Shown: positions 8,275-16,446, counted from the first letter of the stretch. The stretch: 22,976 bases of DNA from CBCPNA01 sp965120415 (GCA_965120415.1 CBCPNA010000010.1:1-22976), one strand, 5' to 3'. Notes: generated by a model from the sequence alone, not told the origin. Made by a program: numbers and translations.

Positions 8275-9672
8275 TTACATAAAAAAGTTAAAAGCATTTT
8301 CGTAACATATGTTGCCGACAAACTCATTTAATAAATTTTTATCATTAGGCACTTCACCATTTTCTACCCATTTACCAACATAATTACAAAGTATTCTTCT
8401 AAAATAATCATGGCGTTGGTAAGATAAAAAACTTCTTGAATCTGTAAGCATACCGACAAAATTAGCAAGTATGCCTTGTTCGCTAAGTGCAGTCATTTGC
8501 TGTATCATACCTTCTTTTGTGTCGTTAAACCACCATGCCGCCCCAAATTGTATTTTAGATTTAATACCCTCTTCATTACCTTGGAAATTAGCTATTGTAT
8601 TTGCTATAAGGGTATTATAAGCTGGATTTAAATTATAAATTATCATTTTAGGTAGTGCATTTTCCAAAACAAGGCTATCTAAAAATCTGTTAAGTGGCAC
8701 AGCTAAATCTGCTTGGTCAACCATAGAATCAAAGCCAGAATCTACTCCAAGCTTTGAAAAACACAAAGAATTATTATTTCTTATAGCTCCAAAATGAAGT
8801 TGTACAACTAAATTACTTTTATTGTATAAAATACATAAATTTTTAAAAGTCATAGTTTGCCATTTAGCTATTTCAATATCTGTAAGCTTTTCATTATTTA
8901 TTGCTTTATTTAATATAGAGTTTAACTCATTTTCATCAGCTTCACAGTATACGATAGATTGAAAGCTATGGTCTGTTATACGGCAACCGTTTTCCACAAA
9001 ATAATCTATCCTTTTGGATATAGCAGCCATAAAATCACTGTAGTTTGCAATATTTTGCCCTGTAATATTTTGTAAGGATGTTATAAAGTTTACAAAATTT
9101 TTATGTTCTACAAAAGCTTCATCTGGCCTAAAGGTAGGAGAAACAATAACATTAAAGCTTTCATCTTCTTTTATTTTTTTGTGAAATTCTAGAGTATCTA
9201 GTGGGTTGTCTGTTGTACCTATAAATTTAACATTAGCATTTTTGATAAGCTTTTTGGGCGATATTTCATTTTTTTTGATAAAATCGTTCATTAAGTCATA
9301 AATTTTTTGCCAATTAGCTCCACTTAATGTTTCATCTATGTTAAAAACTCTTTTTAATTCTAAATGTGTCCAGTGGTAGAGTGGATTACCGTATAGGCAT
9401 TCAACAGTTTTTGCCCATGCTTTAAACTTTTCTTCATTGCTACTATCGCCGGTAATATACTTTTCCAAAATACCGTTTGCTCTCATAGCACGCCATTTAT
9501 AATGGTCACCACCAAGCCAAAGAGGAACAATGTTTGTGTAAGGTTTATCCTCATAAATTTCTTGTGGATTTAAATGGCAATGATAATCAAAAATCGGCTT
9601 TTTCATAGCTTGTTTATAAAGCTCTCTAGCAGACTCTGTATTTAACATAAAATTGTCATTAATAAAAGTCAT
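8275..9672 (-). CDS. uxaC: glucuronate isomerase (uronate isomerase)
   Basis: The 465-aa amidohydrolase-superfamily protein isomerises D-glucuronate to D-fructuronate, and galacturonate to tagaturonate. Diagnostic segments are FDYHCHLNPQEIYED (28-42, metal-binding His31 and His33), LWLGGDHYKWRAMRANGI, TDNPLD, VSPTFRPDEAF and, near the C-terminus, TDSRSFLSYQRHDYFRRILC. Length matches the family (about 465-470). TaaAGGAGTGATAAA before the ATG supports the start. No uxaA or uxaB accompanies it, so the operon is built for the glucuronate branch rather than the galacturonate/altronate branch. Confidence 0.96.
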   Translation of the reverse strand: MTFINDNFMLNTESARELYKQAMKKPIFDYHCHLNPQEIYEDKPYTNIVPLWLGGDHYKWRAMRANGILEKYITGDSSNEEKFKAWAKTVECLYGNPLYHWTHLELKRVFNIDETLSGANWQKIYDLMNDFIKKNEISPKKLIKNANVKFIGTTDNPLDTLEFHKKIKEDESFNVIVSPTFRPDEAFVEHKNFVNFITSLQNITGQNIANYSDFMAAISKRIDYFVENGCRITDHSFQSIVYCEADENELNSILNKAINNEKLTDIEIAKWQTMTFKNLCILYNKSNLVVQLHFGAIRNNNSLCFSKLGVDSGFDSMVDQADLAVPLNRFLDSLVLENALPKMIIYNLNPAYNTLIANTIANFQGNEEGIKSKIQFGAAWWFNDTKEGMIQQMTALSEQGILANFVGMLTDSRSFLSYQRHDYFRRILCNYVGKWVENGEVPNDKNLLNEFVGNICYENAFNFFM

Positions 9673-9775
9673 TTTATCACTCCTTTAAAGTGTATACAAA
9701 TTATTTCAAAAATTATAATACCAGTACAAACTTTTTCTTTAATTGTAAGCTTATTTAAAAAAGATTTTGATAAAT

Positions 9776-10423
9776 TTAACGCTCATATGATTGTTCTTTA
9801 CCTCTGTCATTTAATGCAGCTATAAATTTTTTAGCAATTTCTGTAACACCATCATAACCTTTTTCTTTAACTGTTGCGGTTAAGGCACCCCCTACACCAA
9901 CGGCACAAGCTCCAGCTTCTTTCCATTTTTTAATATTATCTAAAGAAACTCCTCCAGAAGGCATTAAATCAACATTAGGCAATGGTCCATGTACATCTTT
10001 AATAAAGCCTGGACCTAAAGCCCCACCAGGAAATATCTTGATAATTTTAACGCCAGTATTTAAAGCGTTTACTATTTCTGTAACAGTTGCACAGCCCGGA
10101 AAATATAAAGAATCTTCTTGTACAGCAACCTTTTGTATATCAGCTGAAAAATGAGGACTTACTAAAAATTTAGCTCCGTTTGCTATAGCCTCTTTAGCTG
10201 TATTTGTATCCATGACTGTACCAGCCCCAATAACAACATTTTCATTAGTAGAAAATTCTAAAGCTAGAGTTTTGATAACATCTGATGCATTAGGAGTTGT
10301 GTAAGTTATTTCTATATTGTTGATGCCACCTTTTATAGCAGCTCTAGCAATATTTATAGCATCTTCTTGTGTCTTTCCTCTAACTACTGCAAAAATATAA
10401 TTATTTTTTAATAATTGTAGCAT
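9776..10423 (-). CDS. eda: KDPG/KHG aldolase
   Basis: The 215-aa class I aldolase splits 2-keto-3-deoxy-6-phosphogluconate into pyruvate and glyceraldehyde-3-phosphate. Visible active-site elements are VVRG (13-16), Glu38 in NIEITYTTP, IGAGTVMD (65-72), LVSPHF (87-92), PGCATVTE and the Schiff-base Lys129 in IKIFPGGALGPGF. Family members usually read PTPTE or TPTE where this protein has ATVTE, a small deviation. It is the first gene of the uronate operon, about 35-40 bases from the predicted transcription start, with GAGGAG before the ATG. KDG must be phosphorylated before it is a substrate, and no KDG kinase is in this window. Confidence 0.95.
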   Translation of the reverse strand: MLQLLKNNYIFAVVRGKTQEDAINIARAAIKGGINNIEITYTTPNASDVIKTLALEFSTNENVVIGAGTVMDTNTAKEAIANGAKFLVSPHFSADIQKVAVQEDSLYFPGCATVTEIVNALNTGVKIIKIFPGGALGPGFIKDVHGPLPNVDLMPSGGVSLDNIKKWKEAGACAVGVGGALTATVKEKGYDGVTEIAKKFIAALNDRGKEQSYER

Positions 10424-10453
10424 TATCCACTCTCCTCTGAACGACTAATAAAA

Positions 10454-10473
10454 TATACTATATAAAAAGTATA
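10454..10473 (-). promoter_or_regulatory. candidate operator palindrome over the -10 region
   Basis: The -10 hexamer TATACT (10468-10473) and AGTATA (10454-10459) form an inverted repeat around an eight-base centre, covering the -10 box and the likely start site. That is a common position for repressor binding. No regulator gene is encoded nearby, and short AT-rich palindromes can arise by chance. Confidence 0.35.
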
Positions 10474-10496
10474 TGAAAAAACATTTCGTTTGTCAA
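10468..10496 (-). promoter_or_regulatory. sigma-A promoter of the uronate operon
   Basis: TTGACA (10491-10496) and TATACT (10468-10473) are separated by 17 bases on the minus strand, near consensus. Transcription would start near 10461 and give a leader of about 38 bases before eda. No other promoter this strong is seen further down the operon. Confidence 0.8.
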
Positions 10497-10783
10497 TTAA
10501 TTTGTTTTCATAAAATTGTATATATAAAAATTTTTTTTGCATTTTCAAGTATAATTTTTACAATATCTTTAATTAAGCTAAAATAAAGCGTTTTTGCGTA
10601 CAATATTGTATAATATCTCTTTTTAAAGTAAATTTATAGATTTTTAAAAACCGTTATTAAATATAAACATTTTAGTAAATTTGATGTAAAATATATCTAT
10701 TTTAAAATATTTTATATTTAATCTATGCATACCTTATAAAATAAAAAATCTATATTTTTTACAATAAAAATGTAAAAAGTCCA
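10474..10783. other. non-coding stretch between the CPBP gene and the uronate operon
   Basis: The roughly 360 bases between the two genes (10424-10783) hold the operon promoter at the low-coordinate end and a weak terminator-like hairpin at the other end. Between about 10500 and 10750 the DNA is very AT-rich, with no open frame, RNA gene or clear repeat visible. AT-rich upstream DNA may help promoter activity. Confidence 0.5.
10756..10778 (-). terminator. weak AT-only hairpin after the CPBP gene
   Basis: TTTTTACA (10756-10763) pairs with TGTAAAAA (10771-10778) around a seven-base loop, a few bases beyond the CPBP stop. A T6 run follows on the minus strand at 10748-10743. The stem has only one G-C pair, so termination would be inefficient at best. 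Confidence 0.35.
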
Positions 10784-12106
10784 CTATATCAAAATTAAAA
10801 TAATTTGATTTAAAACAGCAAACGCTATATGAAAAGCTATGTTATATTCAAGCCCTTTTTTAAAATACAAACTATTAGCAAAAAAACCTATAATAACGCT
10901 TGTAATCAAGATTTTAAACCCTATTAAAAAAGTCATTTTAAAAATTAATACAAACAAAGCAAAATTTAATACAGCAAACAAAATAGTTGAAAATATATTT
11001 GTTAAAAAATACACTTTTTTTATTATTTGCTCTTTTTTTAAGCCTTTTTTTAATTTTTCAGTTTTTTTAAATAAATTCAAGATTAATTTAAAGACTAATG
11101 AGGTTACAAAAAATCTTGCCAAAATTTCTTCTGTAATACCAAAATAAAAAATATTGCTAAATAGATTGTATATAACGTTAAGCCCAATATTTGTTGTATA
11201 AAAAGCTGGTATAAACCTTAAAAATATAAATCTATCAATAATACTAACTACAATAGCTGGTATAATAGCTATAGCTATAGCTTGCATTAAATATTTTATA
11301 TTTATTTTATATTTTTTATTTTTATAATAATGTATAATAGCCCCTTCAAATACAGAATCTTTAATACAAATTTTAAAATTTAAAATGGTAAAAATAAATA
11401 CAATAAGCCCAAATAATAAGCCAACAGATAAAGCTGTTAATATCTGTTCTTGTAAAGAATATGCATCAAAAAATCTGTTAACACCGTAAAATGTAAGAAA
11501 AACTCCCCCTAATACCGTTAAAAACATAAATAAATTTGCAATTTTTATAGATCTTTTTAATATCTCTATCTTTAATAGCTTTCTTTTAAACTTTTCCCCA
11601 CTACTTTCGAAAAAGTTTTTATAAATTATGTTATAAACAAGCCTTTTAAAAATATTTTTTTCTTGATTTAAGTTAGCAAGCGCCTCTGTTTTTTTTTTGC
11701 TAGAGCTAGAGGCTACCTGTTTTTCAAATTCTTTGATTTCTTCTATGCTTGCATTATTTAATTTTATAGTAATACGCCTATCTATTTCTTCATCTTGGCT
11801 TGCTTGTTGCGCTGATACTGGTTCTTTTTGGCCTTCATTAGAAGGCGCTGGCACTTGTTGTTTAGTTTCTTTTTTGCCTTCTTTTTTATCTTGCTCAGTT
11901 TTTAATATATTTTCTTCTTTTAATTTTTCTTTATCTTTTTGTTGTTTTTTATTATTAATTTTATATTTATTTATTTTTGATTTTTTATTTTCTTTTTTTA
12001 GTATTTTTTTTATTTTATTTTTTGTATTTTCATCTAATTTATTTTTATTAAAATATTCAATACTAGAATAATCATATTTAATATTTTTTTTTATCTTTTT
12101 ATCCAT
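10784..12106 (-). CDS. CPBP-family membrane protein with long Lys-rich N-terminal tail
   Basis: The 440-aa protein has two parts. Residues 1-185 are polar and very Lys-rich, with a Gln/Pro/Glu stretch at 83-108, and look largely disordered. From about 188 onward lie roughly seven or eight hydrophobic segments. The CPBP (CAAX protease/bacteriocin-processing, Abi) motif EExxxR is present as ITEEILARF (Glu326, Glu327, Arg331), and a late-helix His426 matches the third motif. The second-motif His appears replaced by Asn381 (LFAVLNFAL), and no Asn follows His426 at +4. Family members can be intramembrane glutamyl proteases; this one may be altered or inactive. It lies 18 bases after coaX and is probably co-transcribed with it. 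Any link to pantothenate metabolism is unknown. Confidence 0.65.
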   Translation of the reverse strand: MDKKIKKNIKYDYSSIEYFNKNKLDENTKNKIKKILKKENKKSKINKYKINNKKQQKDKEKLKEENILKTEQDKKEGKKETKQQVPAPSNEGQKEPVSAQQASQDEEIDRRITIKLNNASIEEIKEFEKQVASSSSKKKTEALANLNQEKNIFKRLVYNIIYKNFFESSGEKFKRKLLKIEILKRSIKIANLFMFLTVLGGVFLTFYGVNRFFDAYSLQEQILTALSVGLLFGLIVFIFTILNFKICIKDSVFEGAIIHYYKNKKYKINIKYLMQAIAIAIIPAIVVSIIDRFIFLRFIPAFYTTNIGLNVIYNLFSNIFYFGITEEILARFFVTSLVFKLILNLFKKTEKLKKGLKKEQIIKKVYFLTNIFSTILFAVLNFALFVLIFKMTFLIGFKILITSVIIGFFANSLYFKKGLEYNIAFHIAFAVLNQIILILI

Positions 12107-12124
12107 AGTTATAATAAAAAACTC

Positions 12125-12895
12125 CTATTTACTAAAATTTTTGTTATATAAATATAAAAGCCCTTTAAGCATCAAATTATTGTCATATATAATATCTTTT
12201 TTACAATAAGGTATTATATGGCTTGCTATACCCCCTGTTGCTATAACGGTAGCCTTTTGTAAAAGCTCCTGTTCTATCCTTTCTATCATACCGTCTAGCA
12301 TAGACGCTGTACCTAAAATAATACCACTTTGCATGCAGTCTATTGTATTTTTGCCTATAATTTTTTTATTATATTCTAAATCTATATAAGGTAACTGGGC
12401 TGTTTTAGAAGAAAGCGCATTTAAAGAAATTTTAACCCCTGGTATTATATTACCTCCTATATAATTTTTTTCTTTATCTATTACAGAAATGGTTGTTGCT
12501 GTACCCATATCTATAATTATTAAAGGTGGGCTATGCTCTTTAATACCAGCAACCGCATTTACAATTAAGTCGCTCCCTAATTGCTTAGGGTTATCCATTA
12601 ATATATTTAGCCCCGTATTTAAGCTTTGATTAGCTATAAAAGGCTTTTTACCTGTAATAATATTAACAGCCTCTAATACAGAAGGCAAAACAGGTGGTAC
12701 TACAGAAGATATTATGCTATCTTTTATCTTTTCTATAGGCACATTATATATTTCTAAAATATTTTTTATCTGTATACAATATTGCTCTTTTGATAAGTTT
12801 TTTTCTGTAGCAAGCCTTGCTATAAAATGTATCTTTTTGTCTGAAATACAGCCTATAACAATATTTGTATTTCCTATATCGATAGCAAGCAACAT
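12125..12895 (-). CDS. coaX: type III pantothenate kinase
   Basis: The 256-aa protein carries out the first step of coenzyme A synthesis, phosphorylating pantothenate. The N-terminal phosphate-binding motif LLAIDIGNTN includes Asp6. Further family segments are SSVVPPV, LGSDLIVNAVAG (a catalytic Asp in GxD, with Leu where many members have Arg), IIDMGTATTISVID, IGGNIIPGVKISLNALSSKT and VIATGGIA near the end. The start is placed at the ATG at 12895, which has AAAAGGG nine bases upstream; an in-frame TTG at 12904 overlaps that site and is less likely. It sits directly behind an ECF S-component gene, a pairing that fits vitamin uptake followed by trapping. Confidence 0.94.
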   Translation of the reverse strand: MLLAIDIGNTNIVIGCISDKKIHFIARLATEKNLSKEQYCIQIKNILEIYNVPIEKIKDSIISSVVPPVLPSVLEAVNIITGKKPFIANQSLNTGLNILMDNPKQLGSDLIVNAVAGIKEHSPPLIIIDMGTATTISVIDKEKNYIGGNIIPGVKISLNALSSKTAQLPYIDLEYNKKIIGKNTIDCMQSGIILGTASMLDGMIERIEQELLQKATVIATGGIASHIIPYCKKDIIYDNNLMLKGLLYLYNKNFSK

Positions 12896-12913
12896 ATTTA
12901 TCAACCCTTTTTA

Positions 12914-13510
12914 TTAATATCTTTTTATTTTTACAAAAACATTGCAAATTAAAAGAGTAATTATCGCTGAAGATAAAGCCTCTATTAAAGCATTAAGCGC
13001 TACACTAGATAAAATAATATAAAAACTAGCAGCACTAATATTCATTATATTTAAATATTCTTCTTTAAAAAATAAATATATAAAAACCATTACAAAAAAA
13101 GTATTTGTTAAAGCTCCTAAAGCTCCAGCAAAAATAGCTCCAATCTTTTTTCTCTTTCGAAACATTTTAAATACAAAACAAGGCACAATCCCTGTTAAAA
13201 TACGTGGTACTAGACATACAATCAAGCTATTTAGATTTTGGCTTATAAAAGGAGAAAAAAATAACGACATTATCCCTGGTCTTATAGTATTATTCAAAAG
13301 GCTTGTTAACCCAAAAATTAAGCCCCAAAAAGCCCCCCTTTTGTATCCTGATATAATACTACCTATAATAACCGGTATATGCACTATAGCTATATTAAAA
13401 ATACCAGTTGGTATAAAGCCTACAGGGGTAAGCCCTAAAACAACAATAATTGTAGAAAATAAAGAAAGCTCAACAATATCTTTTGTTTTAATATTTCTTT
13501 TTTTCTTCAT
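12914..13510 (-). CDS. ECF transporter S component, probably for pantothenate
   Basis: The 198-aa protein has about six hydrophobic segments and a basic N-terminus (MKKKRNIKTKD). The segments HIPVIIGSIISGYKRGAFWG and GLIFGLTSLLNNTIRP, and SPFISQNLNSLIV, are the conserved substrate-binding-subunit pattern of the small-integral-membrane S components that dock on an energising EcfAA'T module. The energising genes are not in the window, as expected for a shared (group II) system. Placement 18 bases before coaX points to pantothenate (PanT type); riboflavin, folate or another vitamin cannot be excluded from sequence. An AAAGGAGGTG site precedes the ATG. Confidence 0.83.
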   Translation of the reverse strand: MKKKRNIKTKDIVELSLFSTIIVVLGLTPVGFIPTGIFNIAIVHIPVIIGSIISGYKRGAFWGLIFGLTSLLNNTIRPGIMSLFFSPFISQNLNSLIVCLVPRILTGIVPCFVFKMFRKRKKIGAIFAGALGALTNTFFVMVFIYLFFKEEYLNIMNISAASFYIILSSVALNALIEALSSAIITLLICNVFVKIKRY

Positions 13511-13553
13511 AATAAAGCACCTCCTTTTTAATATTGCAAAATATTATAAAAAG

Positions 13554-14870
13554 CTATTTTTTAACTACAATGTCTAGTATTTTATAAATAAAAAGAATTG
13601 TTTCTCTTTCTGATGCATTTTTAAATATATATGTTATATGTGCATGCAAAAATTCATTTTTTAATGGACAAGGTATTATAGAAAAAAAATTTTGTTTTAA
13701 ATAATTTTTAAATTTGTTGTTAAAATCAAAACTTTTTATATATAGCATAAAATCTATCGTTAATCTTTTTATTAAATCTTTATCGACATTTTCTGCATAA
13801 GCTGTATATGGCATTTTATTTTGGTTGTATTTAAAATAATTTAAAGCATTTTCTTCTAAAAAGGCTATATAATATCCTCTTATTTCAAAAAATAACTTAG
13901 TAAGTTCATCAAAAGAGTTGTATTTTACTTCTTTTTTGGGAAGGTTTGCTTCTATAAGGTCTTCTAGCTCTTTGGTTAGCTTTAAAAAAATAACTTCGTA
14001 TAGTTTTATATATTCATCGCATTTGATAAAATTATTATCTTTTATGCTTTGTTTTATTTCTTCAAATTCTTGCTTAAATTCTTTTTTAAAATGATAAAAT
14101 TGCTCTTTATTATCAATATATTTGTATATAATAAATATGCTAATCAAGCATTCATACATAATTTGTATATAAGCTAAAGCTTTTGCTTGTTCTTCTTCTA
14201 TATGTTTAATATTATTATAATTATGCTTAATTTCTTTTTGGCTTAAATCAGAAATATTTAAATTTGCTGTTTCTTTTAAAATATGTTTAATATTTTCATC
14301 TTTTATATTATCAAATGGGCAAAAATAAAATTTTAAAAAATTAAAAATATTTAAATTAGTCTTATTATCTTTAAGCCTAAATATTTGCGTAAAAGCTTGC
14401 TCTAAATAAGATTCATAAGCCGACTCTTCCATCGAAAAAGGAAGTTTTGATAATATAACCCCAGCATAAGCCCCAAAAGATTTTTCAAAATAGCCATCTA
14501 AAAAATCTAAAAACTTTTCTTTAGAAACGGGCTCTTCGGCATCTAGCACTACTTTTTTTAAAGAATAATGATATTCTAAATTTTCTTTAATTATTTTAGC
14601 AAAATTTATAGCAGAAACAAACTGCAAAGATATACTTTCTATATCTTCCATTAGTTTTAAGATATTATCTTGTTCTTCTTTTATGTTTCCTTTATTTTGT
14701 TCTAGCATATCTTCTATAATTAATATATTTTTATAGATAATTTGTTCATATTCATTTAATTTTTTTTTAAAATCAAAAGGGGCGTATTGTTTAAGCTTAT
14801 AAGCGCCCGTTATAAGCCTTATTACAGCGACATCTATTTGTTTTTGTATTAAATTTACATCAAAAGCCAT
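13554..14870 (-). CDS. unrecognised 438-aa helical protein
   Basis: I do not recognise this family. The product is Lys/Glu/Ile/Phe-rich, with no signal peptide and no convincing membrane helix; the only hydrophobic stretch, LISIFIIYKYI near 245-255, is short. Amphipathic helices dominate, with coiled-coil-like segments around 35-80 and 255-315. No nucleotide-binding, zinc or protease motif is apparent. It is well embedded: 16 bases after mtaB and 43 before the ECF gene, with AAAGGAGAA before the ATG. Its base composition resembles its neighbours, so it is probably a lineage-specific cytoplasmic protein rather than recent cargo. Confidence 0.75.
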   Translation of the reverse strand: MAFDVNLIQKQIDVAVIRLITGAYKLKQYAPFDFKKKLNEYEQIIYKNILIIEDMLEQNKGNIKEEQDNILKLMEDIESISLQFVSAINFAKIIKENLEYHYSLKKVVLDAEEPVSKEKFLDFLDGYFEKSFGAYAGVILSKLPFSMEESAYESYLEQAFTQIFRLKDNKTNLNIFNFLKFYFCPFDNIKDENIKHILKETANLNISDLSQKEIKHNYNNIKHIEEEQAKALAYIQIMYECLISIFIIYKYIDNKEQFYHFKKEFKQEFEEIKQSIKDNNFIKCDEYIKLYEVIFLKLTKELEDLIEANLPKKEVKYNSFDELTKLFFEIRGYYIAFLEENALNYFKYNQNKMPYTAYAENVDKDLIKRLTIDFMLYIKSFDFNNKFKNYLKQNFFSIIPCPLKNEFLHAHITYIFKNASERETILFIYKILDIVVKK

Positions 14871-14886
14871 TTTGACAATTCTCCTT

Positions 14887-16197
14887 TTATATTATTTCTC
14901 CAATCATAATGTTAAAGTCTGTATGAGAAATTAATTTAACTTTCAAAATTTGATTTATTATATCTACATTTGATTTTGCATAAACTTTTATATAATTTGT
15001 TGTATATCCTTCATAAAAACCTTCGCTATTTTTATTTTCAAATAAGACATAAGCCTCATTATTTAGATTATTATTTAAAAAATCGTTTGCTAATTTATTG
15101 CTTAATTGTATCATTTTTTTATTTCTCAAAATTTTAGTTTTATTATCAACTTGATTAGGGAATGTAGCAGCTTTTGTACCTTTTTTGGCAGAATAAGGGA
15201 AAGAATGTATTTTGGCAAATTTCATCTTTTTTGCAAAATCGTAACTTTCGTTAAAATCTTCTTCTGTTTCATAAGGAAAGCCGGTTATAATATCTGTTGT
15301 TATAGCAACGTTTGTAAAGCTTTTATTAAGCTTATTTACCGCATCTTCAAACTGTTCTTTTGTATAATTTCTTTTCATTTTTTCTAATATTTTGTTAGAA
15401 CCACTTTGTAAAGATAAATGATAATGGTTACAAAATTTAGGCAATTTTTTTATTCTTTTTATAAAGTCGTCTGTTATTATTAAAGGCTCTATAGAGCTAA
15501 GCCTAATTCTTTCTATTTTGTCTATATCGTGTATTTTTTCTATTATATCTATAAGGGTTATACTTTCTTTTAAATCTATGCCATAAGATAATATATGTAT
15601 GCCAGTTAATACAACTTCTTTAAAGCCGCTTTCGGCAAGCCTTCTTACCTCTTTTAATATTTTGTCTTGTTCTCTACTTTTTACTACCCCTCTTGCATAA
15701 GGTATTATACAATATGTGCAAAAATTATTACACCCTTCTTGTATTTTTAAATATACTCTAGCCCTATTTTTAAAATTAGATATATCTAAATCTTCAAAAA
15801 TACGCTCTTGCATAATGTCAGAAACACAGTTTAATGTATCTTTATTGTAATCTTTTTCATATTGTTTTATTATTTCTACTATTTTGTGCCTATCTTTATT
15901 GCCTATAACAATATTTACTCCATCTATTTTAGCAACCTCTTTAGGAGAAACTTGGGCATAACAGCCTGTAGCAACAACAATAGCATCTGGGTTAGTAGCC
16001 TTTGCTCTCCTAATTATTTGCCTTGATTTTTTATCTCCTATGTTGGTAACTGTACAAGTGTTTATAATATAAATATTAGCAAAATCGTTAAAATCAACTA
16101 TCGTATAACCCTCTTTTTCAAAAAGCTCCATCATAGCCTCTGTATCATATAAATTGACTTTACAGCCTATTGTTTCAAAAGCAACTTTACATAACAT
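14887..16197 (-). CDS. mtaB: tRNA t6A37 C2-methylthiotransferase
   Basis: The 436-aa radical-SAM methylthiotransferase turns t6A into ms2t6A at position 37 of ANN-decoding tRNAs. The N-terminal UPF0004 domain supplies three cluster cysteines: Cys12 (ETIGCKVNLYDTEAM), Cys48 (NTCTVT) and Cys79 (ATGCYAQ). The radical-SAM CxxxCxxC is at 156-163 (CNNFCTYCIIPYARG). A C-terminal TRAM-like segment follows from about 370. GCKVN and the overall length separate MtaB from MiaB and RimO. AAAGGTGAT precedes the ATG. It follows the division genes after about 160 non-coding bases holding a candidate promoter of its own. Confidence 0.95.
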   Translation of the reverse strand: MLCKVAFETIGCKVNLYDTEAMMELFEKEGYTIVDFNDFANIYIINTCTVTNIGDKKSRQIIRRAKATNPDAIVVATGCYAQVSPKEVAKIDGVNIVIGNKDRHKIVEIIKQYEKDYNKDTLNCVSDIMQERIFEDLDISNFKNRARVYLKIQEGCNNFCTYCIIPYARGVVKSREQDKILKEVRRLAESGFKEVVLTGIHILSYGIDLKESITLIDIIEKIHDIDKIERIRLSSIEPLIITDDFIKRIKKLPKFCNHYHLSLQSGSNKILEKMKRNYTKEQFEDAVNKLNKSFTNVAITTDIITGFPYETEEDFNESYDFAKKMKFAKIHSFPYSAKKGTKAATFPNQVDNKTKILRNKKMIQLSNKLANDFLNNNLNNEAYVLFENKNSEGFYEGYTTNYIKVYAKSNVDIINQILKVKLISHTDFNIMIGEII

Positions 16198-16221
16198 TTT
16201 ATCACCTTTTGTTAAGTATAT

Positions 16222-16249
16222 ATTTTATATTATCTTAATAATAATTCAA
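16222..16249 (-). promoter_or_regulatory. candidate promoter of mtaB
   Basis: TTGAAT (16244-16249) and TAAAAT (16222-16227) are 16 bases apart on the minus strand, about 25 bases before the mtaB start. Just upstream, ATAATAAT and ATTATTAT (16259-16266 and 16271-16278) form a small inverted repeat. In DNA this AT-rich, matches of this quality are not rare. Confidence 0.4.
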
Positions 16250-16356
16250 AAAATACATATAATAATCATCATTATTATGAAAATTAGTTAAATATATTTT
16301 TGATATAATTTTTGTTATTAAATAAATGCATAGCTAATAATGCAAAATATAATGCT

Positions 16357-16446
16357 CTATGTTTTGTGTAACTTATTAAAAATAATGATTAATAAGCAAG
16401 CTAACATAGCTATGTTGGTCGCAAGCTTTAATATTTTTTTGTTCAT
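16357..16446 (-). CDS. 29-aa single-pass membrane peptide downstream of the PBP gene
   Basis: An unlisted short frame begins at the ATG at 16446, 11 bases after the PBP stop, with AAGGGAG seven bases upstream. The peptide starts MNKKILKLATNIAMLACLL and continues through III to a short basic end (FNKLHKT). It thus has a Lys-rich start, one hydrophobic helix at roughly 8-22 with one Cys, and a polar tail, the layout of small bacterial membrane proteins. Placement suggests translation with the division genes. The frame contains the palindrome AACATAGCTATGTT (16400-16413), so the stretch could instead be regulatory. The peptide matches nothing I know, and its function cannot be stated. Confidence 0.55.
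   Translation of the reverse strand: MNKKILKLATNIAMLACLLIIIFNKLHKT

Noticed and set aside
10560..10605. Possible CcpA (cre) site around AAGCGTTTTTGCG and another at AAACGAAATG near the eda promoter
   Set aside because: Neither fits the cre consensus at both ends; matches are limited to the central CG and A/T positions.
10424..10783. Riboswitch or small RNA gene in the gap upstream of eda
   Set aside because: The predicted transcript start leaves only about 38 bases of leader, and no structured GC-bearing element is visible.
10784..12106. CPBP protein as a phage-defence or bacteriocin-immunity system
   Set aside because: It sits in a coaX operon without toxin, bacteriocin or defence partners, and part of the catalytic motif set is missing.
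12744..12947. 67-codon minus-strand frame overlapping coaX and the ECF gene end
   Set aside because: It is a different frame over two well-supported genes, with no ribosome binding site or family resemblance.
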